Of a DNA stretch of 64,000 nt, positions 56,759 through 64,000 are shown one piece after another; the first letter of the stretch is position 1; every line of letters begins with the position of its first letter. This DNA comes from Acinetobacter sp. YWS30-1 (GTDB lineage Bacteria > Pseudomonadota > Gammaproteobacteria > Pseudomonadales > Moraxellaceae), in the NCBI RefSeq assembly GCF_033558715.1, contig NZ_CP114606.1, positions 2,232,001-2,296,000 of the forward strand, read 5' to 3'. The position numbers and the translations under genes are program-made. The notes beneath the pieces were generated by a model. The model made no database searches and was not told the origin of the DNA. It saw only the letters and a list, made by a program, of their open reading frames with translations.

Positions 56759-59335
56759 ATGTTTAAAAAGACATTTTTCCAAATCCACTGGTTTCTGGGG
56801 ATTACTGCAGGTTTGATTCTCTCAATTATGGGAGTCACAGGTGCTATTTATTCTTATGAGCCGCAAATCTTAAAATGGATGAATAGCGACAGTTATACTG
56901 TACAGGTTCAAGAGCGAGATAAGCTTAGCCCTGCCCAGCTGTATCAGCATTTCCATACCCAAAACCCTGAAATGAAAATTAACAGTATTACCGTGGCACA
57001 GGATCCAAGTGCCTCCAGTACGGTCAATATTGTAAAAGAGGGAGCACGTCGTGGTTATAACATGATGGTCAACCCCTACACGGCTGAAGTATTGCCTGAA
57101 ATTAAAGGTCGTGAATTCTTCCAGTTTGTACAGCAACTACATCGTAATTTAACAGTAGGTCCCGTTGGTAAACAGATTACCGGTGCCTGTACCCTGATGC
57201 TGATCTTTTTCGTCCTGTCTGGCCTGTATTTACGCTGGCCAAAACGTCATTCGATCAAGCAATGGCTAGCAGTGAAGCCACAACTGAAAGGCCGTAACTT
57301 TATCTGGGATCTGCATGCAGTGGTGGGTACCTGGGTGGTAATTTTCTACCTGATTCTGGCTTGTACCGGTCTTACCTGGTCTTATGGCTGGTGGCGTGAT
57401 GGTATGTATAAAGTTCTGGGCGTAGAACGTCCACAACCAGAAATGCAGGCCAATGGCGGTCGCGGCGAAGGCGGGCCACGTGGTGAACGCGGACAACGTG
57501 GTGAAGGCCGTGAAGAAGCTGGCATGAGTCCAGAAAGTATTTCACGTGCACTGGATCAAAGCTGGGCTGGCTTCAGTACACAATTTGCAGGCAAATATTC
57601 GACTGTGACATTTAACCTGCCGAAAAAACCGGATGGTGAAATGCAGTTGAGTTTTGTTGACCCTGTGGCACAGCATGAACGTGCCCGCAACAATGCGACT
57701 TATAATTATCGCAGTGCTGAATTTACCGAAGTCCAGCTCTATGAAGATAAGAAGCTCAATGAAAAAATCATGAGCAGCATGTTACCGGTGCACCGTGGCA
57801 GCTTCTTTGGTCCTATTTACCAGTTCCTGGTCATGATTGCTGCATTATTAATGCCATTGTTCTTCGTGACCGGCTGGATGCTCTATCTGAAACGTCGTAA
57901 GCAGAAAAAACTTACTCTGGCTGCACGCCAAGGGGCAACTGCCCTGCCTCTGGATCCAAATGCCAAGCCTTGGCTGATTGCGTATGCTTCACAAACGGGT
58001 GTCTCTGAACAACTGGCATGGCGCACAGCTACTGCCTTACAGGAAGCACGTCAACCTGTCAGCGTTAAAGCAGTACAACAGTTAAGCCTTGCAGATCTGC
58101 AACAGGCAGAACAGGTTTTATTTGTAGCCAGTACTTATGGCACAGGTGAAGCGCCTGACCTGGCTTCATCTTTCGAAAAGAAAATTCTGTCTGCCAAAGC
58201 AGATCTCAGCCATCTCAATTATGCAGTTTTGGCTCTAGGCTCTCAGGAATACCCGGACACCTATTGCAGCTTCGGTCATCGTATTGACCAGTGGTTACAG
58301 CAGAATGGTGCCAAGCAGCTCTTCAAGACTATCGAAGTGGATAATGCAAATAATGAGCATATCCAGCAATGGACCAATGCCCTTGCCCATGTGACTCAAT
58401 TTGAATTGCAGGATATGGGTATCGATAAAACCTTTGATCAATGGACTTTGAGCAAACGTGAATTGCTGAATCCAGACAGTCTGGGTGCACCTGCGTTTAA
58501 TATTGAACTGGTTCCACAGCATGAAGCCGTGTGGCAGGCAGGTGATATTGCCGAAATCCAGCCAGGAAACAGCCCTGAACGTATCCGTGCATTTATGGAG
58601 AAATACCGTATTGCCGCGGGTACACAGGTACCTTCTCTGAAGCAAAGTATCGAACAGGCACTTTGGAATCGTGATTTGACTCAGGTTGATCCTTTTGATT
58701 CAGTAGATGAGCTGTTACAGCAATTACCAACTCTTGCTACACGTGAATATTCAATCGCCAGTATTCCAAGTCAGCAAGTGCTACGTCTGGTCGTGCGTCA
58801 GCAATCTGATGCACAAGGCCAGTTAGGTCTGGGCTCAGGCTGGTTAACACAGCATACTGCCCTAAAGTCACCGATTGCCCTGCGTATTCGCAAGAATGAA
58901 TCTTTCCATCTGATTGCAGATAACCGTCCGATTATCTGTATTGGTAATGGTACGGGGATCGCAGGTTTGATGAGCTTGCTGAGTGCGCGTAACCGTCAGG
59001 ACTATACTCAGAACTGGCTCATCTTTGGTGAACGTCAGCGTGCCCATGATTTCTTCTTTGAAGAAACCATTCAGGCCTGGCTGCAAATGGGTACATTAAA
59101 ACGACTGGACCTTGCTTTCTCTCGTGACCAGCAGGAAAAAGTTTATGTGCATCATAAATTGCGTGAGCAGGCTGAAGAATTGAAACTCTGGATCGCTCAA
59201 GGCGCCGTGATTTATGTGTGTGGTAGCATTAATGGCATGGCCAGCGATGTCGATCAGGCTCTGATTGATATTCTCGGTGAAAGCACAGTAGATCAATTAC
59301 GTCTGGATGGTCGTTATCGTCGTGATGTATATTAA
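56759..59335 (+). CDS. PepSY-domain membrane flavoprotein reductase (sulfite-reductase-alpha-like)
   Basis: Fusion protein of about 858 aa. The N-terminal membrane part (1-390) has helices near 10, 140, 195 and 360, a PepSY-type periplasmic segment (YNMMVNPYTAEVLPEIKGREFFQFVQQLHRNL) and paired His as in bis-heme iron-uptake proteins. A Gly/Arg/Glu-rich linker lies near 231-255. A flavodoxin domain follows (AYASQTGVSEQLAWRTATALQ near 405), then FAD- and NADPH-binding parts (REYSIASIPS, GNGTGIAGLMSLL, VYVCGSINGMASDVDQALI). It should pass electrons from NADPH through flavins across the membrane, probably to a ferric siderophore. Fur box upstream. Confidence 0.88.
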   Translation: MFKKTFFQIHWFLGITAGLILSIMGVTGAIYSYEPQILKWMNSDSYTVQVQERDKLSPAQLYQHFHTQNPEMKINSITVAQDPSASSTVNIVKEGARRGYNMMVNPYTAEVLPEIKGREFFQFVQQLHRNLTVGPVGKQITGACTLMLIFFVLSGLYLRWPKRHSIKQWLAVKPQLKGRNFIWDLHAVVGTWVVIFYLILACTGLTWSYGWWRDGMYKVLGVERPQPEMQANGGRGEGGPRGERGQRGEGREEAGMSPESISRALDQSWAGFSTQFAGKYSTVTFNLPKKPDGEMQLSFVDPVAQHERARNNATYNYRSAEFTEVQLYEDKKLNEKIMSSMLPVHRGSFFGPIYQFLVMIAALLMPLFFVTGWMLYLKRRKQKKLTLAARQGATALPLDPNAKPWLIAYASQTGVSEQLAWRTATALQEARQPVSVKAVQQLSLADLQQAEQVLFVASTYGTGEAPDLASSFEKKILSAKADLSHLNYAVLALGSQEYPDTYCSFGHRIDQWLQQNGAKQLFKTIEVDNANNEHIQQWTNALAHVTQFELQDMGIDKTFDQWTLSKRELLNPDSLGAPAFNIELVPQHEAVWQAGDIAEIQPGNSPERIRAFMEKYRIAAGTQVPSLKQSIEQALWNRDLTQVDPFDSVDELLQQLPTLATREYSIASIPSQQVLRLVVRQQSDAQGQLGLGSGWLTQHTALKSPIALRIRKNESFHLIADNRPIICIGNGTGIAGLMSLLSARNRQDYTQNWLIFGERQRAHDFFFEETIQAWLQMGTLKRLDLAFSRDQQEKVYVHHKLREQAEELKLWIAQGAVIYVCGSINGMASDVDQALIDILGESTVDQLRLDGRYRRDVY

Positions 59336-59355
59336 GATCAGCTGATCTATAAAAG

Positions 59356-59380
59356 ACCGGGCTTCATGCCCGGTTTTTTA
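59356..59380 (+). terminator. Terminator after the PepSY reductase gene
   Basis: Stem ACCGGGC / GCCCGGT with a TTCAT loop followed by six T. Confidence 0.93.
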
Positions 59381-59420
59381 TTAATAAGATAGAAGAAAAG
59401 ATAAAAAGATTAATAAAAAT

Positions 59421-60227
59421 ATGAGTATCCAAATATCCAGCCAACTTAAACGAAGTCTCAGCCTGATCTTTGGTTTGATCCTTGGCATAAACAGCCTCTG
59501 GTTAATAAGTCAGGGACAAAGACATTTCGGTGTTCTTTTGCCAATTTTCATTAGCGTAGCACTGATCCTGTATGCTCTGCTCTTTTCAGGCATTCAACGC
59601 TGGAAACAGCATTCCAGATTTAGAATCTGGTTCTGGAACAACCTCTGGGCCGGATTTCTACTCTGGATAATCAGTGTCGCAATCTTCTTCGCTTATATCC
59701 AGATGTCCATTCATTCAAATGAATCTACACAGCCTCCTGCCGCTATTCTGGTTTTAGGCAGCGGGATTACGAATGGACAGCCCTCACCCATCTTAAAAAG
59801 CCGTCTGGATACTGCAGCTAAATATGCAGCACACTATCCAGATGCTTTAATGATTATGACAGGTGGGCGTAATTATCGGGAAAGGCAAAGTGAGGCTGAA
59901 GTCATGCAACACTATATCCACACCACCTACCCAGAACTCATCAATCCTATCCAACTTGAAGATCGAAGCAGAAGTACTGCTCAAAACCTGATGTATTCTC
60001 AAGTGATATTGGAACAACAAAATATAAGTCAAAATGATCCTGTTGCGATTGCAACCAGTGATTTTCATAGTCCTCGTGCTCGTGCCATTGCCAGACACCA
60101 AGGTTATCAGCAAGTGATTAGTTTGAGTGCCAGTACTCCCCTTTATCTGCGCTATAACTCCTGGTTAAGAGAATATTTTGCCTTTTTGAGTGGCTGGCTG
60201 CTCAATGAATATTCACTATTTAAATAA
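59421..60227 (+). CDS. YdcF/ElyC-like DUF218 protein
   Basis: Membrane protein of 268 aa with about three N-terminal helices (13-30, 36-55, 75-95) followed by a DUF218 domain: ILVLGSGITNGQPSPILKSRLDTAAKYA, MIMTGGRNYRERQSEAEVMQHYI, LEDRSRSTAQNLMYSQVIL and IATSDFHSPRARAIARHQGY. The order matches YdcF and the envelope-biogenesis factor ElyC/SanA; these affect envelope polysaccharide or vancomycin sensitivity. The exact role is open. Convergent with the DUF2750-like gene. Confidence 0.88.
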   Translation: MSIQISSQLKRSLSLIFGLILGINSLWLISQGQRHFGVLLPIFISVALILYALLFSGIQRWKQHSRFRIWFWNNLWAGFLLWIISVAIFFAYIQMSIHSNESTQPPAAILVLGSGITNGQPSPILKSRLDTAAKYAAHYPDALMIMTGGRNYRERQSEAEVMQHYIHTTYPELINPIQLEDRSRSTAQNLMYSQVILEQQNISQNDPVAIATSDFHSPRARAIARHQGYQQVISLSASTPLYLRYNSWLREYFAFLSGWLLNEYSLFK

Positions 60228-60244
60228 GTGACTTAAACACTAAA

Positions 60245-60706
60245 TTAATTTAAACGGATATGCCTTGGCGAAGGGATCGCTGGATTTTTGAATAGTTCAG
60301 GTTTCTGTACATAGACCTGATACAGGTAGTTTTTAAGATCCAGCAAAAGTTTTTCAGGCGCAACCAGAATATTCTGCCCTTCCGGTGTCAGATCCAATGA
60401 CACAATAGTGCTTTCCTGACGTAAGAAAGGAATGACCTTTTCAACAAAATCTTTGAGGGTAATTTCCTGAATCTGGTAATTGGCCCAGTTATCTTTAATG
60501 AGTAGTCTGGCCAGACCTTTGCTTTGCCAGGTCGCGAAAGCTCGCTGTCCTGTCGGCGTGGCACATAAAGCCCAGCCCTCTTGGTAAAGTGCAAAAATGC
60601 CACCTTGGGCAACAATAGCTTCAATAAAATTTTTATAAACTTGTAGCGGATCGTAGGCGGTATTTTGCGATTTGATCGCTGCCTTGCGCTGATATGGATT
60701 TCTCAT
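60245..60706 (-). CDS. DUF2750-like hypothetical protein
   Basis: Cytoplasmic protein of 153 aa. The stretch YKNFIEAIVAQGGIFALYQEGWALCATPTGQRAFATWQSKGLARLLIKDNWANYQIQEITLKDFVEKVIPFLRQESTIVSLDLTPEGQNILVAPEKLLLDLK fits the DUF2750 pattern (GWAL, xFxxWxxKxxA, then F-x-E-x3-P). The first 25 residues are basic. Function unknown. It lies just downstream of the tRNA array on the same strand but is separated from it. Confidence 0.6.
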   Translation of the reverse strand: MRNPYQRKAAIKSQNTAYDPLQVYKNFIEAIVAQGGIFALYQEGWALCATPTGQRAFATWQSKGLARLLIKDNWANYQIQEITLKDFVEKVIPFLRQESTIVSLDLTPEGQNILVAPEKLLLDLKNYLYQVYVQKPELFKNPAIPSPRHIRLN

Positions 60707-60776
60707 AGTCTGAAATCTTCAAATTATTATAGACTTCAAATTCTATGAAATATTCAGGATTTAGGCAAGAAAGATA

Positions 60777-60852
60777 TGGTGGGCGCTGACGGGATCGAAC
60801 CGCCGACATTCTGCTTGTAAGGCAGACGCTCTACCAACTGAGCTAAGCGCCC
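60777..60852 (-). tRNA. tRNA-Val(UAC), copy 1
   Basis: Full cloverleaf with encoded CCA, 76 nt. Anticodon loop CTTACAA gives anticodon UAC. The acceptor GGGCGCT pairs with AGCGCCC. Last gene of the array in the direction of transcription; it is separated from its neighbour by about 101 bases, far more than the others. Confidence 0.97.
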
Positions 60853-60860
60853 TGAAGAGT

Positions 60861-60915
60861 AAAAAATAACATCGTTATTTTTTATGATGCAAGACAAGCG
60901 TAGCGCGTAGTCTTG
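60861..60915. other. Hairpins in the long Val1-Asp1 spacer
   Basis: An AT stem AAAAAATAAC / GTTATTTTTT (60861-60870 and 60874-60883) and a second inverted repeat CAAGAC / GTCTTG (60890-60895 and 60910-60915) fill much of the 101-base spacer. They may be a terminator or processing site dividing the array. Confidence 0.4.
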
Positions 60916-60953
60916 GATTTTGAAACACATTTTCCACATCAGGGAATGAAAAA

Positions 60954-61030
60954 TGGCGCAGCGGACGGGACTCGAACCCGCGACCCCCGGCGTGACAGGC
61001 CGGTATTCTAACCAACTGAACTACCGCTGC
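60954..61030 (-). tRNA. tRNA-Asp(GUC), copy 1
   Basis: Cloverleaf of 77 nt with encoded CCA. Anticodon loop CTGTCAC gives GUC. Acceptor GCAGCGG pairs with CCGCTGC, with a G discriminator base as expected for tRNA-Asp. Confidence 0.97.
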
Positions 61031-61053
61031 ATCGCGTATATCTTTAGAAGATA

Positions 61054-61129
61054 TGGTGGGCGCTGACGGGATCGAACCGCCGACATTCTGCTTGTAAGGC
61101 AGACGCTCTACCAACTGAGCTAAGCGCCC
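61054..61129 (-). tRNA. tRNA-Val(UAC), copy 2
   Basis: Identical in sequence to the other three Val copies by eye; 76 nt with encoded CCA, anticodon UAC. Confidence 0.97.
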
Positions 61130-61159
61130 TTAAAGGGTCAAACTGTTTGATTCTTAGGA

Positions 61160-61236
61160 TGGCGCAGCGGACGGGACTCGAACCCGCGACCCCCGGCGTG
61201 ACAGGCCGGTATTCTAACCAACTGAACTACCGCTGC
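61160..61236 (-). tRNA. tRNA-Asp(GUC), copy 2
   Basis: Identical by eye to the other Asp copies; 77 nt, anticodon GUC, encoded CCA. Confidence 0.97.
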
Positions 61237-61249
61237 ATCACAAAAAATC

Positions 61250-61325
61250 TGGTGGGCGCTGACGGGATCGAACCGCCGACATTCTGCTTGTAAGGCAGAC
61301 GCTCTACCAACTGAGCTAAGCGCCC
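61250..61325 (-). tRNA. tRNA-Val(UAC), copy 3
   Basis: 76 nt, anticodon UAC, encoded CCA. Only 13 bases from Asp copy 2, so processing from a common precursor is needed. Confidence 0.97.
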
Positions 61326-61346
61326 TCAAAAGGTCTATCATGTAAA

Positions 61347-61423
61347 TGGCGCAGCGGACGGGACTCGAACCCGCGACCCCCGGCGTGACAGGCCGGTATT
61401 CTAACCAACTGAACTACCGCTGC
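61347..61423 (-). tRNA. tRNA-Asp(GUC), copy 3
   Basis: 77 nt, anticodon GUC, encoded CCA. It neighbours another Asp gene, breaking the otherwise alternating order. Confidence 0.97.
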
Positions 61424-61472
61424 ACTTACACAATGTCGCTATTGTGGCAAACGATTCATCAAGAACTTAAAG

Positions 61473-61549
61473 TGGCGCAGCGGACGGGACTCGAACCCGC
61501 GACCCCCGGCGTGACAGGCCGGTATTCTAACCAACTGAACTACCGCTGC
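61473..61549 (-). tRNA. tRNA-Asp(GUC), copy 4
   Basis: 77 nt, anticodon GUC, encoded CCA. Two Asp genes lie side by side here; the spacer is about 49 bases. Confidence 0.97.
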
Positions 61550-61579
61550 ACTATAAGTGTCTCAACTTTGAAAGAAGCT

Positions 61580-61655
61580 TGGTGGGCGCTGACGGGATCG
61601 AACCGCCGACATTCTGCTTGTAAGGCAGACGCTCTACCAACTGAGCTAAGCGCCC
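61580..61655 (-). tRNA. tRNA-Val(UAC), copy 4 (first transcribed)
   Basis: 76 nt, anticodon UAC, encoded CCA. Nearest to the promoter at 61688-61715, so first in the precursor. Confidence 0.97.
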
Positions 61656-61687
61656 TTTCAAATCGACTTCATCGCTTGATGAGGTGC

Positions 61688-61715
61688 ATTATAGAGAATC
61701 TTCACAGACTGTCAA
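61688..61715 (-). promoter_or_regulatory. Strong sigma-70 promoter of the tRNA array
   Basis: On the minus strand, TTGACA (61710-61715) and TATAAT (61688-61693) are both exact consensus hexamers with a 16-base spacer. A GC-containing discriminator (GCACC) follows the -10 box, as in stable-RNA promoters under stringent control. It reads into Val copy 4. Confidence 0.9.
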
Positions 61716-62165
61716 ACGCTTTTCTGACTGTTTTCTGCTTTTTCGGTGTGAGTGATTAAAAAATAGGTTGATTGTTAAAAAAAACAACACTTTTTGTTTA
61801 TTTTTTAAGTCTATACCGATTTTTTAAAGATACTCTGTGAAACTAAAAGCCGGATTTTTACGGTTTTACTCATGAAAATTGAGACCAGAACATGCAACAG
61901 ACTTCAGTATTGCTGAAAGATTATACAAAGCCTAGCTCACCGCAACGTTGTGATCCTATAATCTTTATTTTAAGAGCTTGCAGCCTTGTAAGAACAAATT
62001 GATGACTTTTATTGGCGGGCTATAAATCCTGTTTCTAACTCTATTTGTCTATAAAAGTAGAGTACATAGATGATCGATGACCTCATCTACTTTCCCTTAT
62101 TTAAATAGAAGATATTTCAATTAATTTTAAATCATCCACAAATTTTCTTATGTCATTTAAGTCAT
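61716..62165. other. Intergenic region between tRNA array and L,D-transpeptidase gene
   Basis: About 450 bases. No gene, repeat, tRNA remnant or convincing hairpin was found, and no clear terminator for the transpeptidase gene. It could contain a small RNA; nothing supports one. Confidence 0.4.
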
Positions 62166-62678
62166 TTAAACAGTCAGATTCAAAGGCTGTTCTGAAATAT
62201 AGACCAGTGCATCTTCATTCACCAGTTCAAACAGCTCGGCCACATCCGTATTCCGCATGCGGATACAGCCATGTGACATTGCAATACCCATCGGCTCAGA
62301 ATCAGGCGTACCATGAATATAGATATAACGTTGGTAAGTATCACAACCCTCGCCCTGGTTAAAACCTTCTTCAAGCCCACTTAGCCATAAGATCCGGCTG
62401 AGAATCCAGTCTCGCTGCGGGAATTGCTGTGCCAGTTCTGCATTATAAATTTCACCTGTCGCTTGACGGGCAATAAACACACTATTTAAAGGTGTCTGCT
62501 GGCCAAACTTTTCAGCGACTTTATGCCATCCACGAGGCGTCTTGCCACTATTTTCTGCTTCACCTATGCCATTCTTACCCGTAGAAATCAGGTACTGCTT
62601 ATTATATTTTGGCAAATATAGTTTTTGTTGGGCGAGATCAATCAGGATTTCTGCCTGATCCAGCTGCAAATGGCTCAT
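62166..62678 (-). CDS. YkuD-type L,D-transpeptidase family protein
   Basis: Protein of 170 aa from ATG at 62678. The catalytic motif AMSHGCIRMRNTDVAELFELV near 137-157 has the nucleophilic Cys and upstream His, and YIYIHGTPDSEPMG just before it supplies the second His. The N-terminal strands (ILIDLAQQKLYLPKYNKQYLISTGKNGIGEAENSGKTPRGWHKV) match the YkuD domain. No signal peptide is visible at this start or in the upstream frame, which is odd for a peptidoglycan crosslinking enzyme. It overlaps the DUF454 gene by four bases (ATGA). Confidence 0.9.
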   Translation of the reverse strand: MSHLQLDQAEILIDLAQQKLYLPKYNKQYLISTGKNGIGEAENSGKTPRGWHKVAEKFGQQTPLNSVFIARQATGEIYNAELAQQFPQRDWILSRILWLSGLEEGFNQGEGCDTYQRYIYIHGTPDSEPMGIAMSHGCIRMRNTDVAELFELVNEDALVYISEQPLNLTV

Positions 62679-63112
62679 GACTTCTCTTTCTCTGTCTTGA
62701 TAGTTTCTAGTTCTACTTTCTTTGTGGCCATGTGTTCTGGATGGATTATGTCCTGAACTGGTTCGGGTCGACGCCATAACCAGATCGCCACAATCAGCAT
62801 GGTCACATCAGTAAAGATTTTGACTGCCAGCGGTGCTGTCGTAAATAACATGATAATGCCACTGATGAACATCATGATACTGGCCAGCCATTTGGCCTTG
62901 CGTGGCACAGTACCATTGGCACGCCAGGCTCTTAAAGTCGGACCATATTTTGGATGATTCAGCAGCCATGCATCCATCTGTGGCCAGCCTTTGGATGCCG
63001 CCCAAGCCGCCAGAATTAAAAATACTGTAGTTGGCATGCCGGGCAAGATTGCGCCGATAAAACCCAGTACGACAAATAGTACGACCAGGCTTCGCCAAAA
63101 CAATATTTTCAT
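62675..63112 (-). CDS. DUF454 (YbaN-like) membrane protein
   Basis: Small inner-membrane protein of 145 aa. LVVLFVVLGFIGAILPGMPTTVFLILAAWAASKGWPQMDAWLLNHPKYGPTLRAWRANGTVPRKAKWLAS is the YbaN/DUF454 signature. Two N-terminal helices, then two more (about 75-115), and a charged C-terminus. Function unknown. Its stop overlaps the transpeptidase start, so the two are translationally coupled. Confidence 0.9.
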   Translation of the reverse strand: MKILFWRSLVVLFVVLGFIGAILPGMPTTVFLILAAWAASKGWPQMDAWLLNHPKYGPTLRAWRANGTVPRKAKWLASIMMFISGIIMLFTTAPLAVKIFTDVTMLIVAIWLWRRPEPVQDIIHPEHMATKKVELETIKTEKEKS

Positions 63113-63200
63113 AAATCGGTCCTACCCACAAAATTAGGGGTAGTATAAAGTGTTTTTAAAATCTGTCCGTTGTATTTGTGCACTTTTCACAGGATGTGCT

Positions 63201-64000
63201 ATGCCCTTTTCCAGTCTAAATCATCATCTTGTAGAAGCATGGCAATATTATCAGCATCCTTTGGTGCGGCAACTGGCATTTGCTGTCGGTAGTCCAAACC
63301 TTCTGTCTCAAATTCCAGACGAACTTGAAGTCGTCCATGCTTTTGACTTACATGATTCTGAGACTTGGCAACATCACCTGCAAAATTATCATCCACGTCT
63401 GAAATATCTGGACCGGCATCCAGAAGAGCTGGAGCAATTCGTGCAGCAGCTTAAAAGCACCCGGCTGGGTTTGCGCTTTGAAATGCTGGTCTGGTTCTGG
63501 CTGCTGGATGATGCCTATCATCCTTATAAGCTTTTAGGTCATAGCATTCAGAAAATTGACGGCGCTAAAACACTGGGTGAACTGGATTTTCTGTTATTCA
63601 ATACAGAGGCTGGTCTGACTGAACATTGGGAAGTGGCGCTGAAATACTACCTCGCAGAAGCCGATTTTAGCCTGCCAAACTGGTATGGCCTAAACCGCAC
63701 CGATACTTTAATCCGTAAAATGAAGCATTTTACCCAGAAACAGTTTCAGTTTGATGAGGCTCTGGATCAGCAGATTGAGCAGCGTTTCTGCATGTTAAAA
63801 GGCCAGCTTTATCTTCCAGTACATCGTGCAGATCAGACCTTACCTGACTGGGTCAATACCCAACGTCGCATAGGCTTATGGGGTCAGCAGATTCCCGACC
63901 CAGCGGCTAACTTCTATCGTTTACAACGTCATGAATGGATTTATCCTAATGCGCAGATCAGCAGTTCAAGTCCCTATTGGTGGACAAATGGACTTTATAA
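63201..64000 (+). CDS. DUF1853 family protein (partial, cut by window end)
   Basis: Open frame from ATG at 63201 to the window end, at least 266 residues, with no stop. MPFSSLNHHLVEAWQYYQHP at the start is followed by TRLGLRFEMLVWFWLLDDAYHPYKLLG and GELDFLLFNTEAGLTEHWEVALKYYLA. The stretch ELDFLL...WEVALKYYLA resembles a PD-(D/E)xK nuclease core (Asp then Glu-x-Lys), as known for DUF1853. AGGATG seven bases before the ATG supports the start. Divergent from the DUF454 gene. Confidence 0.8.
   Translation, partial: MPFSSLNHHLVEAWQYYQHPLVRQLAFAVGSPNLLSQIPDELEVVHAFDLHDSETWQHHLQNYHPRLKYLDRHPEELEQFVQQLKSTRLGLRFEMLVWFWLLDDAYHPYKLLGHSIQKIDGAKTLGELDFLLFNTEAGLTEHWEVALKYYLAEADFSLPNWYGLNRTDTLIRKMKHFTQKQFQFDEALDQQIEQRFCMLKGQLYLPVHRADQTLPDWVNTQRRIGLWGQQIPDPAANFYRLQRHEWIYPNAQISSSSPYWWTNGLY

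Noticed and set aside
60777..61655. Repeats at regular spacing that look like a CRISPR array, and several open frames of 60-140 codons on both strands
   Set aside because: The repeats are eight complete tRNA genes with cloverleaf pairing and encoded CCA; the open frames are by-products of tRNA sequence without ribosome binding sites.
61656..62165. Integration site or prophage remnant beside the tRNA array
   Set aside because: No integrase, no partial tRNA copy and no change in gene type were found in the flanking sequence.

Overview
The window is a contiguous piece of a gamma-proteobacterial chromosome, most probably an Acinetobacter species. This rests on a complete AdeIJK-type RND efflux operon, a 1180-bp insertion sequence whose ends, two-frame transposase and 9-bp target duplication match ISAba1, moderate-to-low GC with AT-rich intergenic DNA, and housekeeping genes of Moraxellaceae type (sigma-70, LipB, SerS, LolA, IspB, L21/L27). 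Species cannot be fixed from the sequence alone.

Layout. 0.3-7.4 kb: rpoD, then a DUF493 (ybeD-like) gene and lipB, an SCP2-like gene coupled to an iron-dependent alcohol dehydrogenase, an APC permease, and a small periplasmic protein. 7.5-14.6 kb, minus strand: trmL, cysG, serS, a DUF3298 lipoprotein gene, an IS4-type element, lolA, and rpmA/rplU. 15-24.8 kb, plus strand: ispB, a large membrane protein of the misnamed 'site-specific recombinase' family, a PAP2 phosphatase, and adeI-adeJ-adeK. 24.9-31.1 kb: a second DUF3298 lipoprotein, two YbjQ-type genes, a peptide-deformylase homologue, an MHS-type transporter and small genes of unknown role. 31.5-35.1 kb: an acetyltransferase gene cut near its 3' end by ISAba1, followed by a membrane diguanylate cyclase. 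35.2-44.7 kb: FKBP, MgtC-like, YaeQ, CobW-type GTPase, flavin monooxygenase, GST, a TetR-MFS-LysR unit and a thioesterase. 45-60.7 kb: patatin lipoprotein, ChrA-type transporter, AGCS and GltS sodium symporters, nitroreductase, Bcr/CflA pump, FUSC protein, a Fur-box-preceded PepSY-flavoprotein reductase, and a YdcF-type protein. 60.8-61.7 kb: eight tRNA genes (four Val, four Asp) behind a near-consensus promoter. The end holds a YkuD L,D-transpeptidase overlapping a DUF454 gene, and a DUF1853 gene cut by the window edge.

Most of the window is ordinary core chromosome. The most informative signals are two mobile-element insertions that can be resolved to the base. One IS4-type element lies inside the loop of what was the lolA transcription terminator, with an 8-bp duplication, and it brings its own hairpin facing lolA. 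ISAba1 has replaced the last five codons of an acetyltransferase and points its outward promoter at the 3' end of the diguanylate cyclase gene, in the antisense direction. Further signals are a perfect operator-like palindrome before the TetR-MFS-LysR unit, a perfect palindrome before the SCP2-ADH pair, a Fur-like box, and a duplicated DUF3298 lipoprotein family. I found no CRISPR array, prophage, toxin-antitoxin module or recognisable defence island, and nothing I would call a clearly new multi-gene system.
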